Below the pieces are notes generated by a model. That model saw nothing but the letters and a program-made list of their open reading frames with translations. It was not told the DNA's origin and ran no database searches. The position numbers and the translations under genes were made by a program. Positions 1-4,919 of a stretch of DNA of 7,352 bases are shown here, piece by piece. How positions within the stretch are numbered: position 1 is the stretch's first letter; each line of letters begins with the position of its first letter. The DNA is from Nanoarchaeales archaeon (GTDB lineage: Archaea; Nanobdellota; Nanobdellia; Woesearchaeales; UBA583), in the NCBI GenBank assembly GCA_013215525.1, contig JABSQY010000006.1, forward strand, positions 11,561-18,912. The letters run 5' to 3'.

Positions 1-43
1 CTTTCATTAATCTTTCTAGCGCTAATAAAGGTAATTTAGCCAT
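1..43 (-). CDS. Archaeal histone, N-terminal fragment (cut by window edge)
   Basis: On the minus strand an ATG at 43-41 opens a frame read as MAKLPLLALERLMK before the window ends. This matches the usual start of archaeal histones, where a short MA-x-LP-x-x-x-L/I-x-R segment leads into helix 1. The ATG follows the TAA stop of the upstream histone gene (46-44) with no base between them, so the two are almost certainly one transcript. A G-rich stretch (GGGGGAT on the minus strand, about 52-58), lying inside the last codons of the upstream gene, could serve as ribosome binding site. Histones wrap DNA as dimers and longer stacks. Only 14 codons are visible, so the family call rests on this short match plus the neighbouring histone. 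Confidence 0.68.
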   Translation of the reverse strand, partial: MAKLPLLALERLMK

Positions 44-274
44 TTATAAATCCCCCTTAACTTGATTAAATGCTAATGTAACATCCTTGGACTTTACAGT
101 TTTTCGCCCAGAATGTTCTGCCAATAAAACAGCTTTTTTAATAATTTTTTCAGTAACATCTTCCAAAATCGTCGCAGCTGTTTGTTTAGCATCCTTAGAA
201 ACTCTCTTACCCGTTGCTTCTTGAATCAAAGCTCCTAACGGTGCAAATGGTAAAATATTTTCTCGTTTGACCAT
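44..274 (-). CDS. Archaeal histone (HMf-like), 76 aa
   Basis: A single histone fold that should form dimers and wrap DNA in the nucleoid. From the ATG at 274 it is 76 residues, close to the usual 65-70 for the family. Helix 1 follows the LPFAPL motif (residues 8-13). Loop 1 is GKRVS (22-26). The long helix 2 spans about 28-54. Loop 2 holds GRKTV (56-60). Helix 3 begins at KSKD (61-64). R57 and D64 fit the R-D clamp of histone folds, and R24 and the R57-K58-T59 triad are in the usual DNA-contact positions. An in-frame TTG at 292 would add six residues, but the ATG is preferred because family members start a few residues before the LP motif and because a TATA-like element lies about 27 bases upstream of it. 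The gene is followed directly by a second histone gene. Confidence 0.95.
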   Translation of the reverse strand: MVKRENILPFAPLGALIQEATGKRVSKDAKQTAATILEDVTEKIIKKAVLLAEHSGRKTVKSKDVTLAFNQVKGDL

Positions 275-295
275 AAATATAAATAAACGCAATAA

Positions 296-305
296 TCTTT
301 AAAAA
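296..305 (-). promoter_or_regulatory. Probable TATA box of the histone pair
   Basis: The minus strand reads TTTTTAAAGA here, centred about 27 bases upstream of the histone ATG at 274. Archaeal TATA boxes sit about 26 bases before the transcription start, so the transcript would begin at or next to the ATG (leaderless). No Shine-Dalgarno sequence precedes this ATG, which agrees. The call is based on position and base composition only. Confidence 0.45.
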
Positions 306-346
306 CATTTGTTACTTTTTCTTTAAAATATTATATGAGTTCAAAA

Positions 347-382
347 TTCAACCTAAGTTGAAAAATTAAGTATAAGTTGAAA
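347..382. repeat. Short hairpin and 10-bp direct repeat in the gap 293-501
   Basis: The 209-base gap between the histone promoter and tRNA-Trp holds no gene that I can see. It contains a 6-bp hairpin, TTCAAC (347-352) and GTTGAA (357-362) with loop CTAA. The right arm is part of a direct repeat, TAAGTTGAAA, at 354-363 and again at 373-382. Two or three related copies upstream of the histone gene could be an operator, but in sequence this AT-rich they could also arise by chance. Confidence 0.35.
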
Positions 383-460
383 TTAAATACAATTAAAACT
401 AAAAATAAATTTTAAATATATTTGAATAAAATTAAATAAATATATAAATAGAAATTAACT

Positions 461-470
461 TTTAATATTA
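461..470 (+). promoter_or_regulatory. Possible TATA box of tRNA-Trp
   Basis: TTTAATATTA is centred about 36 bases before the first base of tRNA-Trp, nearly the same distance as the clearer TATA element before tRNA-His at the other end of the window. This would give a 5' leader of about 10 bases, to be removed by RNase P. The surroundings are so AT-rich that other choices (for example 437-450) cannot be excluded. Confidence 0.35.
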
Positions 471-501
471 TTGAAGAGAAATTTTCGATAAAATATTTAT
501 T

Positions 502-575
502 GGGAACGTAGTATAACCTGGCTAGAATAGGCGGCTCCAACCCGCCGGATGGGGGTTCAAATCCTTCCGTTCTCA
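502..575 (+). tRNA. tRNA-Trp (anticodon CCA)
   Basis: A complete 74-base tRNA. The acceptor stem is GGGAACG (502-508) with CGTTCTC (568-574), one G-U pair included. The anticodon stem GGCGG/CCGCC (530-534/542-546) is perfect. The loop CTCCAAC carries anticodon CCA at 537-539, which reads UGG (Trp). The T stem GGGGG/CCTTC (551-555/563-567) has loop TTCAAAT. The discriminator base is A575 and the CCA end is not encoded. The D stem (511-514/525-528) is weak: one Watson-Crick pair, two G-U pairs and an A-A mismatch, but A14, G18-G19 and A21 can be placed. There is no intron, unlike the intron-bearing tRNA-Trp of many euryarchaea. A strongly structured trailer follows directly. Confidence 0.95.
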
Positions 576-650
576 CTTTTTAAAGAAAAGTGACACTATT
601 TCACATTGTGAAATCTGTGTCTAAATTCGATTACATTGTAATTGCATTTA
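576..650 (+). other. Three abutting hairpins forming the tRNA-Trp trailer
   Basis: Hairpin 0: CTTTT (576-580) pairs with AAAAG (586-590), loop TAAAG, and can extend two pairs into the tRNA 3' end. Hairpin 1 (592-621): GACAC/GTGTC outer stem, a one-by-two internal loop, then ATTTCAC/GTGAAAT inner stem with loop ATT. Hairpin 2 (622-650): TAAAT/ATTTA outer stem, one T-C mismatch, then CGATTAC/GTAATTG inner stem (one G-U) with loop ATT. Hairpins 1 and 2 have the same build (5 pairs, a small interruption, 7 pairs, loop ATT), abut without a spare base, and differ by paired changes on both arms. The role is unknown: tRNA trailer, separate small RNA, terminator or DNA-level palindrome are all possible. 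Confidence 0.7.
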
Positions 651-658
651 CTTTTTTT
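651..658 (+). terminator. Oligo-T terminator after tRNA-Trp and its hairpins
   Basis: C followed by seven T directly after the last hairpin. Archaeal RNA polymerase terminates at oligo-T on the non-template strand, so the transcript would include tRNA-Trp and all three hairpins. Here the T run directly follows a stem, as in bacterial intrinsic terminators. Confidence 0.5.
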
Positions 659-681
659 AATTCTAAATAAAATAAAACAAA

Positions 682-693
682 TTAATATAAATA
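682..693 (+). promoter_or_regulatory. Probable TATA box of the pentapeptide-repeat gene
   Basis: TTAATATAAATA is centred about 25 bases before the ATG at 713. No purine-rich ribosome binding site lies between it and the ATG, so a leaderless mRNA is likely. Confidence 0.45.
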
Positions 694-712
694 ATTTTAT
701 TATAACTATTCT

Positions 713-1228
713 ATGTACAAAAACAAAATCTACGACAACCACACATTCGAGGACATAGACCTAACTGAACAAAGTCTAGACTTCTCAAGCTTTACAGACT
801 GCACCTTCAAAAACTGTAATCTAACTCTAACTACAATTAAAGATACAAAATTTCTCAACGTGAAATTCATTGGATGTAAAATAATTGGATTAAACTTTGA
901 AAACTGTAATAAACTATTTTTAGAAATTAATTTTGAAAATTGTAAAATTCAATCATGTTTCTTATCAAACATAAAAATTCCAAGAACACTCTTTTTAAAT
1001 TGTGAAATTATAGACTCAAGTTTTTTAAGTTCGGACTTATCAAAATCAAACTTTGAAAACTCAAACTTAAAAGGTACGCTATTTGGTCAAACTAATTTAT
1101 CTGAATGTAATTTTGAAAATGCAATAAATTATCAAATAAACCCAAATGATAATAAAATAACAAATGCAAAATTCTCAGTTCCAGAAGTAATAAGTTTATT
1201 AGCAACGTATAAAATAATTATAAAATAA
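713..1228 (+). CDS. Pentapeptide-repeat protein, 171 aa
   Basis: Nearly the whole chain is built of five-residue steps with F, L or I at the centre and small or polar residues around it (for example SSFTDCTFKNCNL at 25-37 and FENSNLKGTLFGQTNL at 114-129). This is the pattern that folds as a right-handed square beta-helix. A more irregular segment at about 65-95 separates two coils. The C-terminal end, with NYQINPNDN at 139-147 and then KFSVPEV and a hydrophobic KIIIK end, resembles the capping segment of bacterial members. There are eight Cys, mostly in NC or xC steps, and no signal peptide or membrane segment, so it is probably cytoplasmic. Some relatives (Qnr, MfpA, McbG) mimic DNA and protect gyrase, but nothing here proves that role. 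The first third of the gene uses many C-ending codons, unlike its own 3' part. The family is commonest in bacteria, so transfer is plausible. Confidence 0.88.
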   Translation: MYKNKIYDNHTFEDIDLTEQSLDFSSFTDCTFKNCNLTLTTIKDTKFLNVKFIGCKIIGLNFENCNKLFLEINFENCKIQSCFLSNIKIPRTLFLNCEIIDSSFLSSDLSKSNFENSNLKGTLFGQTNLSECNFENAINYQINPNDNKITNAKFSVPEVISLLATYKIIIK

Positions 1229-1243
1229 GAAATTAAAAATAAG

Positions 1244-1258
1244 AAAAAATTATTTTTT
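1244..1258. terminator. Bidirectional A6/T6 terminator between convergent genes
   Basis: AAAAAA (1244-1249), TTA and TTTTTT (1253-1258) form a 6-bp hairpin and present an oligo-T run on each strand. It lies between the ends of the plus-strand pentapeptide gene (stop 1226-1228) and the minus-strand membrane-protein gene (stop 1252-1250), overlapping the latter's stop codon. Each strand therefore has six T in the right place for archaeal termination. Confidence 0.5.
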
Positions 1259-1663
1259 AGCCTTTGAAGACTTTTTAACATTTTTTTTAATATTTGATTT
1301 CTTAGAAGCTCTAGTAATCATCTTCTTAAATCTAAAAGATAACATATAAATCATTAAAGCTAAAAGTAAAGCTCCTTTAATTCCAAAAGCCCCAATAAAA
1401 AAGGACAAGGCAAACAATAACCCAAACACAACTAAAATCAAAACCCATAAATGAGCTTTCTTGTGATTGAAATAAACTTCTTCTAACTCAACAGCTAAAA
1501 TAAAAGCAAACACAATTTGAAAAGCGTAAAATAACACCATTCCTACAATTCCAAAAGGAAAAGAGTACACATTCAAAGCTAAGGACAATAGTAAAACAAG
1601 TAAAATAACTAACCCATCTAACAATTTAATATCCATATCTAAATCAACATATTTCTTAATCAT
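1250..1663 (-). CDS. Small four-helix membrane protein with Lys-rich tail, 137 aa
   Basis: I do not recognise the family. The chain shows four hydrophobic stretches: about 14-33, 38-59, 71-92 and 95-111. The second and third are joined by an acidic-to-basic loop (ELEEVYFNHKKAH, 59-71). Residues 112-137 form a hydrophilic, strongly basic tail with about a dozen Lys, which by the positive-inside rule should be cytoplasmic, placing the N-terminus there too. The start at 1663 is supported by a TATA box centred 24 bases upstream and the lack of any ribosome binding site, as expected for a leaderless message. It is transcribed alone, convergent with the pentapeptide gene, and its promoter abuts the 51-bp repeat array. 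No catalytic motif is visible. Confidence 0.85.
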   Translation of the reverse strand: MIKKYVDLDMDIKLLDGLVILLVLLLSLALNVYSFPFGIVGMVLFYAFQIVFAFILAVELEEVYFNHKKAHLWVLILVVFGLLFALSFFIGAFGIKGALLLALMIYMLSFRFKKMITRASKKSNIKKNVKKSSKAKK

Positions 1664-1681
1664 AATAAATTATAGAATTAA

Positions 1682-1692
1682 TTATATATAAA
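1682..1692 (-). promoter_or_regulatory. TATA box of the membrane-protein gene
   Basis: The minus strand reads TTTATATATAA, centred about 24 bases before the ATG at 1663, the spacing expected for a leaderless archaeal mRNA. The first 51-bp repeat starts on the next base (1693), so the array lies directly upstream of this promoter. Confidence 0.6.
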
Positions 1693-1910
1693 ACTTTGTT
1701 AAATCTTTGATTTAACAACGGCTTAATAATTTCTAATTAATTGACTTTGTTAAATCTTTGATTTAACAACGGCTTAATAATTTCTAATTAATTGACTTTG
1801 TTAAATCTTTGATTTAACAACGGCTTAATAATTTCTAATTAATTGACTTTGTTAAATCTTTAAATTAACGACAGCTCAGTAATTTCTGATTAGTTAACTT
1901 TGTTAAAATT
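1693..1910. repeat. 51-bp tandem repeat array with a hairpin in each unit
   Basis: Units start at 1693, 1744, 1795 and 1846, with a partial fifth at 1897. Units 1-3 are identical over all 51 bases, unit 4 is diverged (about ten differences, with AACGACAGCTCAGT in place of AACAACGGCTTAAT), and unit 5 stops after about 14 bases. Each good unit holds a perfect 10-bp stem, TTGTTAAATC and GATTTAACAA, with loop TTT. The remainder includes ACGGCTTAAT and a weaker TTAAT/ATTAA inverted repeat. Stop codons interrupt all six frames of the unit, so it is not coding although 51 is divisible by three. There are no spacers, so it is not CRISPR. The array lies downstream of the CYTH gene and directly upstream of the membrane-protein promoter. 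Confidence 0.95.
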
Positions 1911-1911
1911 A

Positions 1912-1936
1912 TACTTTTACAAATAAATAAAAAGTA
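1912..1936 (-). terminator. Hairpin and T-run after the CYTH gene
   Basis: TACTTTT (1912-1918) and AAAAGTA (1930-1936) can pair over seven bases with an 11-base AT loop. It lies 9 bases past the stop codon (1948-1946) of the minus-strand CYTH gene. On the minus strand the first arm ends in TTTTTA, which supplies a short oligo-T signal. This is a weak terminator candidate. Confidence 0.35.
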
Positions 1937-1945
1937 GATTATAAA

Positions 1946-2569
1946 TTAATCTTCATCGGAGATTTTATCTCCTTCAAAAACTGCATCTTCTGAATCCCCA
2001 GAAACCTCAACAACTTTTTTACGAAAATTAGGATTTTTCATATTTCTTTCATAATCGACTTTTTTCTTAGCAGCTAAAATTTCACGAATATAAATTCTCC
2101 CAACATCTTCTTCCTTAATCTCTAATAAATCAATATACTTTTGAACTTTTTCATAAGAATCAGATTCAATCTCGAGCATAGGATCAAGACCTACATACTC
2201 ATCAATATCAAACACAATGTCATCTAACCTATATTCCGTTCTGTACTTTCTTAAATCAAAAATTTTAATAAAACCTAAATCATTTAAAATTCGATGCATA
2301 GTTTTAAAATTTGAAATCTTAACACCAATTTCATCACGTCCAACAATACTTTGAATAGACTTCTTTTTACCTTTTAAATTTAAATAAATATACTTACCCT
2401 TTTGACGAATTCTTAAAGCCTTTCCTTGGCGCGATAAGTCCCTTTCTGGCGTATCAAATCTATAATCAATAACTTTACCAGTAAAAACTTTTTTAGCACC
2501 TAATGCTTCAATTTTCTCAATAATCTTTTCTTTGTCAATATATCTAATTTTAACTTCGATTTCTTTCAT
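1946..2569 (-). CDS. CYTH-domain protein (class IV adenylate cyclase / triphosphatase-like), 207 aa
   Basis: CYTH proteins form a beta-tunnel that binds triphosphate-containing substrates with two metal ions; members include CyaB adenylate cyclase, thiamine triphosphatase and tripolyphosphatase. The signature ExExK is E3-E5-K7. Basic tunnel residues include R53 and R55 (ALRIRQKG) and K66 (LNLKGKK). The second half has R110 and E112 (KYRTEY), the acidic cluster D121, D123 and E124, and the metal-binding pair E133/E135 in MLEIES. All key positions are present, so it should be active, but the substrate cannot be told. Residues after about 165 are a Lys-rich then acidic tail beyond the usual domain. 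The ATG at 2569 is preferred because ExExK normally lies at the very start; an in-frame TTG at 2599 would add ten residues. A GGAG lies 11 bases upstream. It follows the aminopeptidase gene by 75 bases. Confidence 0.9.
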   Translation of the reverse strand: MKEIEVKIRYIDKEKIIEKIEALGAKKVFTGKVIDYRFDTPERDLSRQGKALRIRQKGKYIYLNLKGKKKSIQSIVGRDEIGVKISNFKTMHRILNDLGFIKIFDLRKYRTEYRLDDIVFDIDEYVGLDPMLEIESDSYEKVQKYIDLLEIKEEDVGRIYIREILAAKKKVDYERNMKNPNFRKKVVEVSGDSEDAVFEGDKISDED

Positions 2570-2644
2570 TTTTATATAATCTCCAAACTTCTCAAACAAA
2601 TGTTGAAAGTTTTCTCTAATAATTTTAATCTAATTTAATTTACT

Positions 2645-3589
2645 CTAATCACGTAATCTTGTAAGAATAGTTTTTACTCCATCTTTAAACAAAACACAAT
2701 CCTCAAACTGCGCAACAATTTTACCATCCACAGTTCCTAACTCATCATACTCATATAATACACCATACTTTTTCAAAACAGAAACTGCATACTCAACACG
2801 CCTTTTTGAAAACCCTTTAAACCAAGGATGTCCATTTAAATTATCTTTAAGACATTCGTCCCATAACCATCTTTTAGAAAAAGGTTGTTTAGGAAAATTT
2901 TGACGAATATGTCTAAGAACTTTCATAGCAATCGCATCACGCACAGGTTTATCTCCTTTTAGATGTAGAATATTTGATAATCTACAAGCTTTAATCAAAG
3001 GTTGTCCATATGTAATAAAAGGTTCAATTGCAAGTTGCATTTCCCCTTCAACAAAAGCTGTATCTCCATTATCAACACTAGGAACACTCAACCCACAATG
3101 TAGGTCGTATCTACCAATTTGATGTCCCGATAAATTATGAATTGAATTAAATCCTCTTTTAACTGCAAGGTCATCAACTAATCCACCAATCTCACCCATT
3201 GTAACATCATAATTCATTTTATCCATCGCAACTTCAAGACAATCTCTAGCTGTCTGAATTAAATCAGTGTGATCAGATGTTGTAATCTCAACTGTAAAAG
3301 CATTATCAGTCATATATCCATCTTTTGATGCTCCAAAATCAACCTTTATAACATCTCCAGACTTTAACTTATAACCTTCATCAAACACAGTATAATGAGC
3401 TGCCATGTCATTTACTGACACCATAGCTGGGAAAGAAGGTAGGTAACCATTCTCAAAAATTCTACTCTCTATAAAATCAATAATCTCAAAAATATCTAAA
3501 CCTTCTTTAATAATTAATGAAACATCTTTTCTTAGTGTCCGTGTAAAACTTCCAAGTTCTTTCAAAATATCTAAATTTAACTCACTCAT
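2645..3589 (-). CDS. map: Methionine aminopeptidase, type II (archaeal), 314 aa
   Basis: Removes the initiator Met from nascent proteins in the cytoplasm with a two-metal centre. All five metal ligands can be placed: D84 (KVDFG), D95 (MTDNAF), H156 (LSGHQIG), E189 (AIEPF) and E296 (AQFED). H65 in the AAHYT motif and H164 fit the substrate-binding histidines. The helical insertion typical of type II enzymes is seen at about 215-275 (from DAIAMKVLRHI through KRRVEYAVSVLKKYG). In the last motif the common AQFEH reads AQFED, beside the ligand and not a ligand itself. The length is near the usual 290-300. The ATG at 3589 has a TATA box 26 bases upstream and no ribosome binding site, so it is probably leaderless. 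The CYTH gene follows on the same strand and is likely co-transcribed. Confidence 0.97.
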   Translation of the reverse strand: MSELNLDILKELGSFTRTLRKDVSLIIKEGLDIFEIIDFIESRIFENGYLPSFPAMVSVNDMAAHYTVFDEGYKLKSGDVIKVDFGASKDGYMTDNAFTVEITTSDHTDLIQTARDCLEVAMDKMNYDVTMGEIGGLVDDLAVKRGFNSIHNLSGHQIGRYDLHCGLSVPSVDNGDTAFVEGEMQLAIEPFITYGQPLIKACRLSNILHLKGDKPVRDAIAMKVLRHIRQNFPKQPFSKRWLWDECLKDNLNGHPWFKGFSKRRVEYAVSVLKKYGVLYEYDELGTVDGKIVAQFEDCVLFKDGVKTILTRLRD

Positions 3590-3609
3590 TAATAAAATTA
3601 AACTTTACA

Positions 3610-3620
3610 ATTATATAAAT
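3610..3620 (-). promoter_or_regulatory. TATA box of the methionine aminopeptidase gene
   Basis: The minus strand reads ATTTATATAAT, centred 26 bases before the ATG at 3589. The spacing implies a transcript starting at or next to the start codon. Confidence 0.6.
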
Positions 3621-3629
3621 CTTTGCGAG

Positions 3630-3652
3630 TCTTAGCCCGTAAAGGCTTAAGA
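3630..3652 (-). terminator. Hairpin just after the membrane-regulator gene
   Basis: On the plus strand TCTTA (3630-3634) pairs with TAAGA (3648-3652) and GCC (3635-3637) with GGC (3644-3646), with a single bulged T and a six-base loop. It begins 1-2 bases after the stop codon (3656-3654) of the minus-strand gene and is more GC-rich than its surroundings. There is no long T run on the minus strand after it, only short T groups, so it may be a terminator, a 3'-end stabiliser or a boundary before the next promoter. Confidence 0.4.
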
Positions 3653-3653
3653 A

Positions 3654-4865
3654 TTATTCAGTAGTCTCAGCAGATTTGATGTCAAATCTATTTCCTAAAT
3701 AGATTTTATTAACTTTACCGACTCTAATTCTTTTTAGAATTTTTTTATTATCTAACTTTGAAATGATTTTACTTAAATTTGATTTTGTAAGTTTTGGTAA
3801 AAAGTTTAAAATATCATATTGAGAAATCCCCTCATTATCTCTAATACATGACACAACTAATTTTTCATTATCTGTTAGAAATCTATCCATAACTTCTTTA
3901 TACTCTTCTTCATTAATTTTAGAATGAACATCATTAATACTATTGTTGCCGTTATGCTTGTGACGATTGTTATTATGATTATTATTTAAATCTTCATGAG
4001 TTAAACTATCAATACTCTCTATTGTAGTTTTATCAGAATCATCATTATTGTTTTCTTCAGCATTTTCAGTTGATTCAATATGTACAATAGATTTTGATTT
4101 TGATTTTGATTTATCTTTATCAGAAGATAACACTTTAGAATCTACTCCATTTTTATTTTCAACTTTTCCAATTTTATTCTTTTTATTAAAACTAATCTTA
4201 ATGTTAAATAATCTAAATTTACTTGAAAATAAAAACATTAAAACCAAAATTACAAGAGCTGACAATAAAACAACTCCAGACACAATAATAATTAAATTAT
4301 TAGTCCAAAACTTTTTATTAATAATATCTTCTTTAGTATTTACTTGAGAAAATTCTAAACGAAATAAAACTTCCCTATCAATATCAGTTAATATCCAATC
4401 TAAACTATTATCATCTAATACTCTATAATCCCTTGGAAAATAAGTTTCAATATCTCCAACATCTTCAATTAATTTAATATTAAGATTTAATTCATCAACT
4501 ACAAAATTAAAATTTGTATATATTTCAAAAGCACTTTTTTCATAAATATTTTTAGAAACTTGTTTTGATTTAAATTGAATATAGAATGTATCATTTTTAA
4601 CAGATTTAGGATTTAAAATAAAGTAATCTCCTGCAATTGAATATCTAACTGAATTATTTAAATTATCTGAACTAATTAATTCAACTAACGCATCTTTAGG
4701 TTTCTCAAATGAAAAACTTCTATAAGATTCAGTTTCATCAAATTCAAATTCATAATTAAAAATTGAATAATCAACGTAAATTTCAACATCCACATTAACA
4801 TTTGCAGAATAAATTTGAGTGAATGTGGTTAGTAAAATTAAAAATGTAATTAATTGCTTAAGCAT
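3654..4865 (-). CDS. Membrane-tethered winged-helix transcription regulator with extracytoplasmic domain, 403 aa
   Basis: A one-component sensor/regulator by architecture. Residues 1-20 are a signal peptide (MLKQ, a hydrophobic core, then IYSA). Residues 21-185 alternate short beta-rich stretches and probably form an extracytoplasmic beta-sandwich. A single membrane helix lies at about 189-213, followed by basic residues (inside). Residues 230-318 are a low-complexity linker: a Lys-Ser repeat at 250-259, an acidic part, then an Asn/His-rich part at 294-309. Residues 322-395 are a MarR-like winged helix-turn-helix: the helix LTDNEKLVVSCI, then EGISQYDILNFL, the recognition helix around LTKSNLSKIISKLDNK, and the wing IKRIRVGKVNKIYL-like end (377-390). 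This matches the archaeal group described as predicted membrane-associated transcriptional regulators (COG2512-like); I could not confirm it by search. It is divergent from the cis-prenyltransferase gene and shares a promoter region with it. An 8-bp palindrome, GCTTAAGC (4856-4863), overlaps its start codon. Confidence 0.85.
   Translation of the reverse strand: MLKQLITFLILLTTFTQIYSANVNVDVEIYVDYSIFNYEFEFDETESYRSFSFEKPKDALVELISSDNLNNSVRYSIAGDYFILNPKSVKNDTFYIQFKSKQVSKNIYEKSAFEIYTNFNFVVDELNLNIKLIEDVGDIETYFPRDYRVLDDNSLDWILTDIDREVLFRLEFSQVNTKEDIINKKFWTNNLIIIVSGVVLLSALVILVLMFLFSSKFRLFNIKISFNKKNKIGKVENKNGVDSKVLSSDKDKSKSKSKSIVHIESTENAEENNNDDSDKTTIESIDSLTHEDLNNNHNNNRHKHNGNNSINDVHSKINEEEYKEVMDRFLTDNEKLVVSCIRDNEGISQYDILNFLPKLTKSNLSKIISKLDNKKILKRIRVGKVNKIYLGNRFDIKSAETTE
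4090..4112 (-). repeat. Hexanucleotide microsatellite inside the regulator gene
   Basis: The plus strand shows ATTTTG repeated from 4091 with nearly four copies. It encodes the Lys-Ser repeat in the linker of the membrane-tethered regulator. Gain or loss of a unit would change linker length by two residues without shifting frame. Confidence 0.8.
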
Positions 4866-4888
4866 CTTAACTATAGATGGTAAAAGAA

Positions 4889-4899
4889 TATTTATAAAC
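4889..4899. promoter_or_regulatory. Palindromic TATA box shared by two divergent genes
   Basis: TTTATAAA at 4891-4898 reads the same on both strands and is the only strong TATA-like element in the 54-base gap. Its centre lies about 25 bases before the plus-strand ATG at 4920 and about 29 bases before the minus-strand ATG at 4865. Both distances fit leaderless starts, and neither gene has a ribosome binding site. One TBP site could thus serve both directions, with flanking BRE sequences deciding the balance. Confidence 0.6.
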
Positions 4900-4919
4900 T
4901 TTATGCGACCCTAATTGTT

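Noticed and set aside
275..292. TTG start adding six residues to the histone
   Set aside because: The ATG at 274 matches the usual histone N-terminus and the TATA spacing; the extra MRLFIF segment is hydrophobic and not typical of histones.
1693..1910. CRISPR array
   Set aside because: Units are continuous 51-bp copies without unique spacers, and no cas gene is in the window.
1693..1910. Repeat-peptide coding region, since 51 is a multiple of three
   Set aside because: The unit has stop codons in all six frames.
1693..1910. Replication origin iterons
   Set aside because: No Orc1/Cdc6 gene and no recognisable origin recognition box motif in the window; kept only as one possibility among the findings.
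2571..2580. TATA-like TTATATAAA just before the CYTH ATG
   Set aside because: It is directly next to the start codon, so transcription from it would begin inside the gene past the ExExK motif.
2570..2599. TTG start adding ten residues to the CYTH protein
   Set aside because: CYTH proteins normally begin right at the ExExK motif, which the ATG at 2569 provides, with a GGAG upstream.
4048..4347. Plus-strand open frame of 99 codons
   Set aside because: It lies antisense inside the well-supported membrane-regulator gene and its sequence mirrors the Lys-Ser repeat and membrane helix read backwards; no family resemblance or promoter.
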